The notes: generated from the sequence alone by a model not told the origin. Shown: positions 1-12,344, counted from the stretch's first letter. The stretch: 64,000 nt of DNA from Hydrangea macrophylla (GCA_033977485.1 CM066995.1:44203736-44267735); one strand, 5' to 3'. Made by a program: numbers and translations.

Positions 1-2363
1 TCCATGCTTTTCATTCTTCTTGTTTGAGAATCATTCTTAATCTGCCATTGTTGTTTGACTGGCTTTGTCATGTTGGTAAAATCTACTAATACCATATTGA
101 TATATGCTTCAGCCACGAACGGATTCTTGTCTACCTGTTGTACAGGCTTATCATTAGGGAATTTTATGGTTCCATTTTTCATCCACTTTTCTATGGACTC
201 GCGGAATGTTGTACAATTATTAGTACTATGAGTCCATTAATTATGCCATTTATAATAAGTTTTTCCCTTCACTTCATCGTTTGTTGGCAAATTATGTGTT
301 ACTTTGATTTTTTTTCTTTTACTAACCAGTCAAAAATTAGGTCAGCCTTGGAACTATTGAAGTGGTACTTTTTATTAGGCTTATCAGTCTGACTGGTAGT
401 ATTCCTCTCTTGTGCTTGAGCTAGTTTATGTAGGACATCACATATGAATGGCTTTTGATCAGTCATTTCAGCTGCAGAACATTCGTATGCATTTTCATCT
501 TCTTCATTAGCCTGTGTTTCACTCTTGATTTCTAGTATGTGCGCATGCTGATGATGTCCTTTGTAATACACAACCCTTGTATGATTTTTCTTCTGATTTT
601 CCTCATCTACCTTTCTTGTATCATGCCACGACATCAACAACATGGCACAGGTTCATGAACTGTTGACCCAAAAAATGCATTCTAAGTGCAGATTTTAAAT
701 TATCAACAGATAATTACACGTATTCTTCCTTTGGCAACCTAGCCTTATACCTATTTCGTGCAGATTTAAACCTAGTGATAAATCTCTCTACATTTTCTCC
801 TAGGTTTTGTTTCAATCTAGCTAAATTAGCAATGGTGACATCTGGATCCGTCTGATAAAACTGGCTATGAAAAATCCTTATCATATCTTGTCAAGTTTAG
901 ACGAAGCCGGTAGGAAGGTTCACATGCCAAGTAAAAGTGGGTCTAGTAAGTGAATTAGCAAATAACCTCAATTTTAACATATCATTATAAGAAACCTCAC
1001 CACATTGTGTCGTAAAATAAGCAATGTGTTCTAATGTGGTTTGTCTATCTCTACCAGAGAATAGAGAAAATTCAGGCATTCTAAAGTAACTTGGGAATTC
1101 AAACATACGCTCAATAAAGTCTCGGTATGGTTTCTGGTATTATGGGCGAATAGGGGCCCTAAACACTGCTCTAAATTGTGTTCTCAATTGATCATTGACC
1201 TACTCTCTAACTTGCCCATGTACTTGTTCTCTAATGACTTCTACCATTTTGTCCCTATTTATCCCTAGAGAAACATGACCTTGAACATCAGGGTGATAGG
1301 GATTACGTACCTCATTTCCAGCAGGCTGACGAAATAGAACATGTGGTCCTCCATTGTACATCATTGGTTGCTAGAATTGAATCCCCTCTTGTGCTACCGG
1401 TTAATGGTGCCCTCCAGTTTGCCCCAGTGGTGGTCTGGGTTGCCCCCAGTCTGGATTGTTGATTATTGATGTCCCCCCAGTCTATTCTACTAGCTGATAA
1501 CCCTCTCCAGCCTGCCCTCCTAACTGATGACAGTGCACACCGGTCTAATAAGCTTGTGCTTGCGATGAACTTACCATGTGAATCCCTGGATTAGGCAGAC
1601 CTGTGTTTGGCAACAAATGTTGAACTGATGATCCTTTAATTGAAAAACTAGCAGTCTGGGGATAAGTACCATCATGGTAACCAGGCTGATGGAATGGGAC
1701 AATCATTTATCCTACTTGGAAACCATGGTGAGCGCTTATATTAGAACCATTAGATACCTGTTGACCACTTAAAGGCCCTATACTCTCTCGGATCTGGTTT
1801 GGACATGGTTGGTTAATAGAACTTGATGTATTGTCAAACATACCAGACATAGGATGAGCCAAAAAACTAGGCACTGAAGGACGGGAAAGAACCTTCACGT
1901 TCCTATAATTCAGTTGTGGAGCCTGGTTTATAAGGACTTGTATGGGTTCCTTCTGTGGGTTGCCCTTTGGAGAAAATGCTGGACCAAATTTATCCGTCAT
2001 GTATGACATTTGCCTATCAATACTCTTAGTAATCTGGTCCCCCATCTTTTGCAGCATGTTTGTGAATGGTTTCATAATTGTAGATGTTAGTTGCGAATTA
2101 CCTTACAACCAATCATGTAGCGTAATGTCCAAATTGAAACAAATTGTTGCTGCGTAATCCTTCAGAGCCTGTTGATCTGGACCATGTATTGTAGTCCCAA
2201 CATCGCCAGGTTGTTATTGTAGTGACTCAAAGCTGCTAGTGTGAGATTGATCACTAGTATTACCATGAACCTCTCCTTCCATATTTTCTTCTGCTATCGG
2301 AGCGTCCATTTTTGGTAGTGCTACGATTCCTTTATCTTTTGTCAAATTCTTTTTTGGTGGCAT
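1..2363 (-). pseudogene. Ty3/gypsy gag remnant (element A), cut by window edge
   Basis: Broken gag-type capsid gene of a gypsy retrotransposon, read on the minus strand from an ATG at 2363 and running off the left edge. The N-terminus begins MPPKKN and is followed by a Pro/Gln/Asn-rich part (2075-1707). The capsid core at 1106-897 has the typical plant gypsy pattern, with CGEVSYND and LRLFANSLT. About 643-240 contains the TYYKWHN and WTHSTNN type motif found near the gag C-terminus in plant gypsy polyproteins. Several stops and frame changes separate the blocks, so it is not functional. Protease and pol would lie left of the window. No LTR or PBS of its own was recognised to the right. Family assignment is by motif resemblance; lineage not assigned. 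Confidence 0.75.
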
Positions 2364-2544
2364 AATGAACTGCTCAATTCTTCACAGTGTCCCACCAGGT
2401 ATGTGGCCTGTGCATTGGATTACGGCGTGATTGGGTTGTATCAGTCTGCTCTCTTCATCAGCCTGCCTCCATATACATTCCATATGTAATTCTTTACTAG
2501 ATTTAGTGGGCACGCTTGAAATTTTATTTTGTGGTACAAACATG

Positions 2545-3053
2545 GTCACCGAGCCCTTGACTACTCCAAACTGGAGGTCGGTTCGGGAACCTTGACCGTT
2601 GGAGATTGAAAGTCAAGTCAGGGTCGCTGATCCCTTGACTGCTATAAATTGGAGGTTTGGTCGGGAACCTTAACTGTTGGAGACTGGAAACTAGGTCGGA
2701 GTTGCCAAGCCCCTAACCACTATAAACTGGTTGTCACGCTGGGAACCCTGACTGTTGGAGACAAAAAGTTATGTCAGGGTCGCCGACCCTTGACCACTAC
2801 GAACTGGAGGTCGGGTCAAGAACCTTGACTGTTGGAGACTGAAAGTCAGTTTGGGGTCGCCGAGCCCTTGACCGCCGTGAACTAGAGGTCGGGTCAGGAA
2901 CCCTGACTATTGGAGATAGAAAGTCAGGTCGGGGTTGCCCAACCCCTGATCGCTGTGAACTAGAGGTCGGGTCGGGAACCTTGACCGTTGGACATTGAAA
3001 GTTAGGTCGGGGTTTGCCAAGCCCTTCACTGCTGTAAATTGGAGGTCGGGTCG
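2545..3053. repeat. 78-bp tandem repeat (minisatellite), about 6.5 copies
   Basis: The block beginning near ggaggtcgggtcgggaacc recurs at about 2573, 2651, 2729, 2806, 2884, 2962 and 3041, a period of 77-79 bp, with moderate divergence between copies. Because 78 is a multiple of three, the minus strand of 3120-2797 stays open and would encode a 26-residue repeat containing a DPTSSS motif. The array lies just upstream of the element A gag start and ends where a TGTCACGCC sequence begins. Confidence 0.9.
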
Positions 3054-4692
3054 TGTCACGCCCCGGAGTATAAAAAATTAGTGGGAAATAAAATTTTTTT
3101 TTTTCGGATTTGTAAGTCATGACTAGTTACATTAACTGATTGTCCTTTCTACATTCTACAAATGGTTAAAAGACTAAGCGGAAGCATAAAAACATCTATT
3201 GGTATTCCTCAATAGAACTCAAATGTTTGGGATCTAGCTATTACATCATGAGTTCTAAATAAAAGAACTATAAAGATAGTCTAGGGAGATCTATGATGAT
3301 CATAATACATACCTAAAACATTACCTCAGATAAAAGATAACAAAGCATATTAAGTAGTTCTAATACAACTATACCGTAGTCCTTCGCTTCAACTTGTACA
3401 TCCGTTGAATCTCCTTGGGTAGACTTCATCTTAATAGTTATCTTCTGTGAAATGTAGACGTAATATGTATAGAGAAATTAGAGCTGTTAGCTTTTGAGGA
3501 TAAGTGAGTTGGCCTAACCGATCACTCCTAATAAAAATAATATATAAGTATAACAATATCTTGAACTAAACAATTGATGAGGAAGATCTTTAACAAGTAT
3601 ATCATGAGAGTATGAGTGAGATAGTAACGACACAATGTATCATCAATATATTTGACTTTACTTAATCAATTTGGGATTTCAGACACCACAACTGACTCGT
3701 GTGACTTGTTACATTACTAGTGTAACGCCGTTAGCTTAGAGTATGATGATCACTTGCTATCATTGCCTATCAGGGCCCAATAGCAGTTTTGGTTTAAAAG
3801 ATTATAATCACTTTACTCTTAGGTTCACGCAACATTGCAAGAATCTTACCTTTTCGAAACAATAAAAAGTCCTCACACCATGATCAATATGTATATGTAT
3901 ATATATAGATATAGATATAGATATATATAAAGTAGATCCAAGATAGGGTAACGATTGTATGATACATTCTATTGGTTTAGGAAGTATCATACATACTAAT
4001 CTCTCTCACTAGAACAACAAAACAGATCAGCAATCAAACACTCATCAGTTCCTAAAACAAAAAAATCAAATCTCAAAACCCAAAATTCATGTACGTAACT
4101 ATGATTATGCTTCAAAAATTCAAATCTCAAAAACAAAATTCATGTCTAGGACTACAATTTTACCTTGATTTTCATACCTCGATGTATGGAGCATGTGATG
4201 GATGATTTTGTCCCGATGCATTCTTCGCTTTCGGTTCCTTCAATTTCTTCCTCCGACGGCGCTTCCTCGATTTGGTTGTCGTCTCTATCGCCACCACTAG
4301 TTCTTCGGTCACCATTTGGTGATCTAAAGAGAGAATTCAAAACTCTGACACTAAATTAGGGTTCGCCAAATAACTAAAATTGAAATCTAGATAGAGAAAA
4401 CTAGAGAGAGAGATAGAGAGGTAGATAGTAGGAATGGTTCGGCTATGCAGAGGTGTGCTCATTGGCGTCGTGTTTCCAAAATAAAGTAATTGGTGCTTTC
4501 TGTTTAGACTAGAGTTCTCTCTGTGTGTGTGTGTGTGTGTGTGTATGAGAGAGAGAGAGAGAGAGAGAGAAACAAACCTGAAAGGGCAGCGGCGGTGGCG
4601 GTCTGTGAGTAGCAACAACGATGGTCTGTGAGTAGCGATGGCGTGTGAGCAGTAGTGAAGAAACCCATAGCCTAGAGGGAAGCGGCTTGATG
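3054..4692. other. Non-coding region, possibly an old LTR plus a gene-fragment-like part
   Basis: No convincing gene. The left edge starts TGTCACGCCCCGG, which looks like the end of a plant LTR in minus orientation, but no matching right end was found. 3880-3930 is AT-rich with tata/gata runs. At about 4340-4150 the minus strand has a short open stretch rich in Glu, Ser and Asp ending near a GTAAAA donor-like site, next to purine-rich leader-like DNA and a microsatellite. It could be an exon captured by a transposon; there is too little to call it a gene. Confidence 0.3.
4522..4570. repeat. (TG)n(GA)n compound microsatellite
   Basis: A TG dinucleotide run (about 4522-4544) is directly followed by a GA run (about 4547-4570). 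Confidence 0.9.
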
Positions 4693-4697
4693 GTGGT
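4693..4697. repeat. Target-site duplication of element B, left copy (GTGGT)
   Basis: GTGGT directly precedes the left LTR and is repeated at 16476-16480 directly after the right LTR, as expected for a 5-bp gypsy TSD. Confidence 0.85.
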
Positions 4698-6004
4698 TGA
4701 TCGGGAGTGAACAGTTCCTAATTACATACCTTAATTCACATTTGTTAGCACTTATTATTCTGTTTTCGTGTACTTTTACTTCATTTTCCATTTTTTGTCT
4801 GGTTTTAGAAGAAAACGAGAGTTCCAGGCTAAAAAGGGTGTGAAAATAGACGAAACCAAGCAGAAAAAGACACCTTGCACGTGCGGCCTGCTCGTGCGAC
4901 TTTCCAGAATCACGCTCGCGTAGCCCACTCGCCCGACCTGAAAAAAAAAGTAAATCTGCGTATTTTTAAGTGTTAAAGACCCCTACGCGAATGGAATTGC
5001 CTAATTACATCCAGAAAGTGAAATATAGCTGTTTTAGACGAATTTAGTTTACAAAAGCCTTCCTCATCCCTCTACAACTATATATAGATCATTTAAATCA
5101 ATTGTAGGGTTACACATTATAATATACAACTTTTGGAGGCAGCTTGGGAGAGGAAATCAAGGGAAGAGAAGATCTATAGTTTGAAGGTCTCTAATGGCGA
5201 CAATCATCTCGAGCTTCATGTTTTCATCGATAAGGCGCAACTAAACACCTATTCTAGGGTTTCAATGAAACCCTAGCTATGTAAAGAGAGATTCTTTTCT
5301 TTCTTTCTTTAGGATTTTATGTATTTGGATAATGATCGTATGTTTGAGGATTATGAATATATAATTGGATTTTCAATGTTAAATAATCAATAGTATTTTG
5401 GGTTTATTCTTTCTTAGATTCTCCCTTGTGTTTATTGAACCTAACATTCCTTGATTTTGTGATTGATAGGAATATTTACATACATGGTGATTATGTGATT
5501 GCAATGTTTATATCTTTTATGATTCATGCTTAGGAAAGATGGGTTGTGCTACACCCTAGTTATAGGTAGACAATTCATGCCAACTGAAGATGAGTTATGC
5601 TTAGGTTAAACTAGTAATATCCTCTTGTTGATACTATCAGGCTTGTAGCTACGATAGATCTTAACTGTCTAATTAGATTTTAAAGTAGGAAGTATAGACC
5701 CCTGATGCATGGTTAGTGGTGGATTTGTAATCCTAGATTCCATTCACTCATATTAAAACAATCTAAATCTTGCATTTGTTTACATAGTTTTAATTTTAGT
5801 ATCCTATTTCCGTAATATCATCGTTTAGTTCATAACAGTAGTTAAAAACAATCAATCAAACTTCTGCTTTCTACAACTAAATAGATCTAGGTTTTATTAA
5901 TTAAAGGGCAAAAATAATCAGTCTCTGTGGGTTTGACCTTTACTTCCGCACTGCAAATCTTAGAAAGCAAAGCATACTTTTATATCTTGATTTTGATGAG
6001 ATCA
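4698..6004 (+). repeat. Element B 5' LTR
   Basis: 1307 bp, starts TGATCGGG and ends GAGATCA. It aligns along its length with 15198-16475. It contains a GC-rich motif cluster (about 4873-4935), a TATATATA box at 5079-5086 and an Athila-like U5 phrase near 5918-5950. It has about 36 bp near 4897-4932 that the 3' LTR lacks. Confidence 0.9.
5079..5086 (+). promoter_or_regulatory. Element B LTR TATA box
   Basis: TATATATA about 390 bp into the 5' LTR, repeated at 15539-15546 in the 3' LTR. Upstream at 4873-4935 are repeated gctcgcg / gcccactcgcccgacc type GC-rich motifs in otherwise AT-rich DNA. Confidence 0.5.
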
Positions 6005-6009
6005 CCGAG

Positions 6010-7380
6010 GTGGATTGTTACACGAAAGACTTAATTGATCACTTAGTAGAAAAGGCAGCCCCTTTTATACTAACCAAAGAAGACTTAGAAGCATGTTTAT
6101 TAAACTCTTAGATGCAGGCATTATTTATCCGATTTTTGATAGTAATTGGGTCAGCCCCACATAGGTTGTTCCAAAGAAATCGGGCATCACGGTCGTGCCG
6201 AATGCGCAAGGAGAACTTGTCCCCACCCGCCAAACTACTAGTTGGCGGGTATGTATTGACTATCGCAAACTTAACACCATGACCCGTAAAGATCATTTTC
6301 TTCTTCCGTTTATTGATCAAATCCTGGAACGTCTATCCAGTGAAAGTTTTTATTATCTTCTAGATGGATACTTAGGTTATAACCATGTACCTTTCTATCC
6401 TGATGACCAAGAGAAAACAACGTTCACATGTCCATTTGGCACTTTTGCTTATCTCCGTATGCCGTTTGGCTTGTGCAATGCACTAGCCACTTTCCAACGG
6501 TGTATGATGGCAATCTTTTCGGATATGGTTGAAAAGGCTTTGGAAGTATTTATGGACAATTTTTTAGTTTTTGGCCCTATGTTTGAAGAGTGTCAGTACA
6601 ACCTTACGAAAGTCCTTGCCCGTTGTGAGGAAGTGAATTTGGTTTTAAGTTGGGAGAAGAGTCATTTTACGGTTCAAGAGGGGATAATCTTGGGTCATGT
6701 CGTATATAAATGTGGCATAGAGGTCAATAAAGCAAAAATAGAATTGATAGATAAGTTTCCACCGCTGTCTTCCATCCGTCAAATTTGTTCATTTCTCTGT
6801 CATGCAGGATTTTATCAGAGGTTTATCAAGAACTTTAGCAAGATTTCTAGACCCTTGTGCAACTTGCTTGCCAAGGATGCCCCGCTCGTCTTTGATAATG
6901 AATGTCTTAAAGCGTATGAAACATTAAGAACTCTACTTTCCATGGCCTGGTGATCCAATCCCCCGATTGGTTACTTCCATTTGAACTAATGTGTGATGCT
7001 TCTGATTACGCCATTTTAGGTCAAAAAGTCATTAAAGCCCTCATGTAATTTATTATGCTAGTAAGACTATTAATGATGCACAATTAAATTACACTACGAC
7101 TGAAAAAGAATTGCTAGCGGTCGTGTTTGCCCTTGATAAGTTCCATTCATATCTATTAGGGTCTAAGGTTATTGTTTATACTGACCATGCCGCGTTGCGT
7201 CATCTCTTAAATAAAAAGGAAACTAAACCTCGTTTAATCCATTGGATCTTGCTCCTTCAGGAGTTCGACTACGAAATAAGAGATAAAAAGGGATCCGAAA
7301 ATGTCATCGCCAACCACTTGTCGCGAATCCTGGTCGATTCTAATGACACTGTTCTTCAGGATTTGTTCTCGGATGAATAA
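6010..7380 (+). pseudogene. Element B reverse transcriptase and RNase H
   Basis: Degraded pol. The PR-RT spacer starts right after the LTR. RT runs from about 6108 to 6953, with the gypsy landmarks WVSPT, CIDYRKLN, FCTCPFGTFAYLRMPFG-type and LCNALATFQRCM. The catalytic box reads FMDN instead of the FMDD/YVDD form, so one metal-binding Asp is lost. RNase H follows in another frame (about 6955-7380) with the [22 protein letters not shown] and [10 protein letters not shown] motifs and a C-terminal NHLSR. Stops at 6110 and 6163 and a frame change near 6953 disable it. Upstream gag and protease are absent. Confidence 0.85.
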
Positions 7381-7399
7381 CTATTTGTGATATCTAGTT

Positions 7400-8693
7400 T
7401 GAAACGTCCGTGGTTTAGCGTAGCCACCGCATATGTCCCTCCTTCATGGTCTCGACAAGATAAAGTTCAATTTTTCTCTAAAGTTAAACATTATTATTGG
7501 GATGACCCACTTCTGTTCAAACATTGTTCCAATTAGATCATACAACACTGTGTTCCTGAGAGTGAGTTTAACTCTATTTTAAATTTATGTCACTCTTTAG
7601 AATGTGGAGGTCACTTTGGTGGCTGTCGTATGGCCGATAAAGTGCTCCAGAGTGGGTTGTACTGGCCGTCTCTTTCTAATGACCCGCATGAATTTGTCAA
7701 AAGTGTGTGCATTGCCAACAAATTGGTAATATGTCAAGTCGTGATGCAATGCCTCTCACACCAATCCTAATAATTGAAATTTTTGACGTGTGGGGCATTG
7801 ATTTTATGGGACCACTTCCGTCATCTTTTAGTTTTGAGTATATTCTAATCACGGTCGACTACGTGTCCAAGTAGGTGGAGGCAGTAGCGGCAAAATCGAA
7901 TGACCACAAAGTAGTAATACAATTCATTAAAGATAATATCTTTTTTCATTTTCGAACACCACGAGCTATTATAAGTGATAAAGGCACACATTTCTGTAAT
8001 AGTCACTTCGAGTCCCTTGTACGCAAGTATTCTGTCACCCACAAGGTGGGAACCACATATCACCCTCAAAATTAAGGTCAAGTTGATATCTCTAATAGAG
8101 AAGTTAAAAGCATATTAGAAAAACTGGTGCATCCCAATCGCAGAGATTGGTCGCAACGACTGAGTGACGCGCTTTGGGCCTACTGCACTGCATATAAAAC
8201 TCCTATCGAGATGTCCTCATATCAATTAGTGTTTCGAAAAGTGTGCCACTTACCCATTGAATTAGAGCACAAATCATATTGGGTTGTTAAAGCTTTTAAT
8301 CAAGATATAAAGTCGGTAGGATGTCACCAAAAGCTTTAAGTACAAGAGCTTGAGGAATTAAGAAATGAAGCCTATGAGAATGCGAAAATATATAAAGAAA
8401 GATCGAAAGCATTTGACGATAAAATGATCAATCGTAAGAACTTCAAGGTCGGACAACGTGTCTGGCTATTTAATTTGAAATTGAGGTTATTCCCAGGTAA
8501 ATTACATTCCCGATGGGATGGTCCGTTCATAGTAACGCATGTGTTTCCGCATGGAGCAATCGAAATACAAGATACAAACAGCGGAACACGTTTTAAAGTA
8601 AATGGCCAATGGCTTAAGCCGTACCAGACTAAGGAGATAGATGAAAGAGAGATTGAATCCATAGATCTGGTAGATCCAATCTATTTCAATTGA
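7400..8693 (+). pseudogene. Element B integrase
   Basis: Integrase domain of pol. A zinc-binding region (HSLECGGHF, GLYWPS) lies at about 7589-7720, then the core with WGIDFMGP (first Asp, about 7790) and ISDKGTHF (second Asp, about 7970). The third acidic position reads QVDIS where the family normally has QAE, so Asp replaces the catalytic Glu. The C-terminal domain (8424-8693) has VGQRVWLFN and WDGPFIV and ends KPYQT... with a stop at 8691-8693. In-frame stops near 7535, 7873, 8073 and 8338 and a frameshift near 7700 make it inactive. There is no chromodomain, consistent with Athila-type elements. Confidence 0.85.
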
Positions 8694-8735
8694 GCACTTG
8701 CATCGGTCGAGCAGGCGATGTGAAACCTAGTGCTT

Positions 8736-8753
8736 CTTGGGAGGCAACCCAAG
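8736..8753 (+). other. Post-pol hairpin CTTGGG-AGGCAA-CCCAAG
   Basis: A perfect 6-bp stem with a 6-nt loop, 43 bp after the pol stop. The surrounding phrase (gcttcttgggaggcaaccca) resembles a motif I recognise as recurrent just after pol in Athila-type elements. Its role is unknown to me; an RNA structure near the pol stop is plausible. Confidence 0.6.
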
Positions 8754-8759
8754 CATTTG

Positions 8760-10660
8760 ATAGAGCTTTTCTTTAGTTTTGTACACTTTTTAGGAGTTTT
8801 TTAGCCAATGTATGAGTTTTTGAATACCCTATAGACGAGAATTTGATCATTTAAACCCCTATACAAGAAAATAAGTGAGAAAAGAGAAAAAGAACATGTT
8901 GTGCGTGTGGCCCGCTCGCGTAATTTGTCGCTTGTTCGAGTTTGTGCCTTAGGAAAATTTTTGAAACTTTATTATGTGTGTCCTCAGGTTGAGGTTGCAC
9001 ATAAAAATCGTGCACGCGAGGGTGTATCGCCCAAGCAGGCCGCTGGCGTGATCCATTGCCTTAGAAAATTTTTTATGGACCTTGACAAAAGAAACCTCAG
9101 TCTTACCTCGCGCGACCCTCCCCTCTGCCTAAAAGTAGGCCTTCTTAGCCCTAATTTTTTCAGATCTCTCTTCTCTCTCTTGCGAGTATCTCTCTTACTC
9201 TCTTACCCTCTTAAATCCCCCCACAACCTCCATCCACCACCACACACAGGCGACCACTGTCGACCAGCCACCACCACACACAACACCACTGCCGCCTGCA
9301 TCAACACCATCGCCACTGCCGCGAATCGCGGCCAAGTTCCCCCTCTCTACATTCTTTCTCCCTCTCAATCCACATATATACATATATATATATACAAATC
9401 TTAAAACATATATATATATATATGTAGTTACACCTCCAAAACTTAACCCCTGATATATATATACACACACTGGTGCTATTCAGGATTTGAGACTTGGGGT
9501 TTTATATATATATATCTACATATGTATGTTCATATGTAGGTATATTTATAAATACATATACAGATCTGGATCGATATACACAAATAGATACATATATATC
9601 TGTGTATATACTCAACTCTACACACACACACAGAATTGCACACTAAATTTTTAAGAACCCTAACCCTAACCCTAACCTAAGTTAGAGTATACATAACCCC
9701 TGATATATATATATATATGTGTGTACACACACACATATACACACTAATTTAAGATATATATATAGACTCACATATACAAACCCAGACTTAATTCAAACCC
9801 TAACCCTCGCTTACAAGCTCTCAAATAGGTTTGAATCAAGTCAGTTATACACGTTGGGACATGAATTTTGATAAATTTTTCGTCAACCTCATATATGGAA
9901 AAGTGACAAATTTTTTGTCAACCTCATATGTGGAAAAGTACATTCTAGAATGGTTAAAACTTTTTTATTTTTTTGTTTTGAATCTAGATCATATTCACCA
10001 AATTGTTGATAATATCGTAGTTTGCCCAACCTTCTAAGTCCTTGGACTCAAATTTAATCCACACATGCACACTTAAATTTCAATTTTGAATTACGAACGG
10101 CTTTTAAATTGAGAATCTGTAAGTTAACCAAGTGGGCACATTGAATTCAAACCATATGTTTAAGTTTAATTAACTCACTGGTTGATTTGGACTTAATGTG
10201 CTCAATAGAACGAACCATATTCATGACATTAAGCCTGACTCAACATTTGATTGAAAATTTTTCTTCACACATCTTTCTCATAGACCATAAACCATACTCA
10301 TAGAATTTTTCATCTCATCATAAATATGTTAGTAAATACGAAACTGACAAATATTTATTTCCATCGATCATTGAACACCCAGCACGTCCCCTGTGACTTG
10401 CCGTAATGTGTGTGCCCTAATTGGGACGATAAGTGAAAATGGGGTAGTCCCTTCTCACAATTGTTGGGTGTTCCCTCCATGGATCCCATTTTATTTCCAC
10501 TGTTGATTATATTTCGATTGTATCCCTTGCCGGGATTTCTTTATTTGCAGGTGACTTGTCCCCTCTCCCCTGTCCCTTTTTTTTTATTTTCCTGGACGAT
10601 TATACCATTTTAAAGCAGACATTTTCAAAATTTTCCTTTTCACCCATAGCCACTCGTAAC
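8760..10660 (+). other. Element B post-pol spacer with leader-like and AT-rich parts
   Basis: No credible gene. 8893-9065 repeats the GC-rich ctcgcg / cacgcgag motifs of the LTR. 9120-9345 is pyrimidine- and CCACCA-rich, like a plant 5' leader. 9360-9620 and 9700-9770 are (TA)n/(CA)n microsatellites. The block sits upstream of the extra ORF at 10672 and may contain its promoter and leader. Confidence 0.5.
9655..9679 (+). repeat. Short interstitial telomere-type repeat (CCCTAA, about 3.5 units)
   Basis: aaccctaaccctaaccctaa matches the Arabidopsis-type plant telomere unit; another aaaccctaaccc lies near 9797. Too short for a telomere and lying inside element B's spacer, it more likely reflects a telo-box-like promoter or leader motif. 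Confidence 0.75.
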
Positions 10661-10671
10661 CATGATTAAAA

Positions 10672-11909
10672 GAACGGTTAAATTCGCGTCTAGTTCACAA
10701 CCTCCACAGAAAAAATTGAAAGGTAAAGAAAAATAAATTGAATCGACAGTCAACCCAAACGACCTCTCACCCAAATACGCTAACCGCGGTCTCAATTATG
10801 AGACCGCCATCAATGCTGACTTCTTTGTGTTTGATGTCGATGCTAGGTGGGGCCACAACACCTTGACCGCAGGCAAACTAGCCCCACCGCTCTTCTTCCA
10901 AAACTTAGACCTTATCAGCTACACTCGCCTAGTCTGCCTATTCTACCAAAACCTCAGGTACCATAAAGAATCCTTAAGTCAACACGTATACCTAAGCACT
11001 ACCATAGATAGCCACATCGTCACCATTCCGATAACTCACCTATGCCTCCAGTTCCCCTCTTACTCCTATAATGTCCCAAAACTCAATGTCCTATCCAGAT
11101 TACACCATTTTACACATATCACCTAGGACATGTGCGACGACTGCACTGGTTTAGGACAGACTATTCGACGATCACATATGCCCCACCAAATGTGGTTCGT
11201 CGACCATGTGTTTAAAAGAAACCTCTACCCCCTAGGCCACGAGTAGGAGAGAACAAAACAGATACAACATGCCTTTCACGCTGTCTATCGCGATGATTGG
11301 TTTCATCCTGGTTTGATCATCATGGAGGACATGCGTATAGCTTGCCACATTATCGACCACACTGCTGACTCCAAGATCTTCCTACCTTATCCCCGCACCA
11401 TCACAGTGATCCTCTGAATCCAAAGCCTTTCCTATACCTTCTAATGAGCCTATTGATAGACATATCCCAGAGTTTGCTTCCACTGATTAAAAGTTGAGTC
11501 TTGACCGATTCGACATAGAGGTTAGGAGAGCTAGGAATCAGGCTCAGGCACGTCAAGAGAGAAAGAGGCACATCATCCACCTCCACCAGAGGATACACCA
11601 TATACTTGGACTTACGGTGACATTTGTGCCTTTAGAGGTAAGACCCTCCGACTGTAGTTGTACATGCGTTCATACTTCCAGCTAGCACATCTGACCAGCT
11701 AAAGGATATCTTAGCATAGGGAGAGGCAGCCTACCAATCAACATTTCCATAACCTGCGCAACAGGCTCATGAGGTAGTTATTGAGGAGGAAAAGGCTGCT
11801 GAGGCTAGTGATAAGGGAGGTGATGGTGAGGATGGGAGTGGTGGTGATGGTGATGGTCAAGGGGGTTTCTTGTTAGAGCTTGTTTTGGTTGAGGGTGATG
11901 ATGACTAGG
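10672..11909 (+). pseudogene. Element B extra ORF (Athila-type post-pol ORF)
   Basis: Coding-like block after pol. ATG at 10672 starts a basic N-terminus (MIKRTVKF, then Lys-rich). After an early TAA, the same frame stays open at 10744-11126 (VDARWGHNTL, FFQNLDLISY, VCLFYQNLRY), then continues with one stop through RDDWFHPGLII and ACHIIDHTADSKIF to about 11417. A further segment holds an Arg/Gln-rich likely helix (11494-11600), and a Gly/Asp/Glu-rich tail reaches about 11909. Athila elements carry such 'envelope-like' ORFs; no signal peptide or clear membrane span is visible, so that label is not supported here. Several stops and at least one frame change show decay. Function unknown. Confidence 0.6.
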
Positions 11910-12344
11910 ATTGGGTGATAGGACCTTTTTTTTTCCTCTTTTTATGTATTTGATGGGGTGGGTATCAGACATTTTCAGACACTTGGCATGTATATTCTTT
12001 CCTTTTGTTTCAGTTACTTTTCTATTTTCATTTCCTTTTTGTTTATTAGTCTTCTTATGTACTCAGCTTCGACCGGTTTAGTTTATTTTTTGTCTTACTT
12101 TTCATTTTTCTCATTTGAGTCTGTACTTATTTTATTTCCACACTTTTTCTTCTTGTATTGGTTATATTCCTGAAGCTTACATTAATCATATTACGCAGTT
12201 AGCTTTATTGCTAATTGGTTACGCATTCATATCTATGGTTATTTAAAAAATGATTTGAATTACAAACTTGTGCGACGTTCTTAATACTTGTTACTCATGA
12301 CCAAATCTCGTACCCCATGCATTGTACATGAATCTACTATGTTC

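Noticed and set aside
2545..3053. CRISPR-like array
   Set aside because: Units are contiguous 78-bp repeats with no unique spacers of even length, in a plant transposon setting.
4150..4340. Host gene exon on the minus strand
   Set aside because: Short, no ATG at its start, no recognisable domain, only one donor-like site; kept as a note in the region entry.
8901..9404. 167-codon ORF as a protein
   Set aside because: It lies over a leader-like CT- and CCACCA-rich stretch plus microsatellites, with no domain.
9655..9679. True telomere or chromosome end
   Set aside because: Only about 3.5 CCCTAA units, inside a retroelement spacer with normal sequence on both sides.
11958..12173. Small membrane protein (Phe/Leu/Ser-rich ORF)
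   Set aside because: It is simply T-rich DNA in the 3' part of element B; no start context, no relatives visible.
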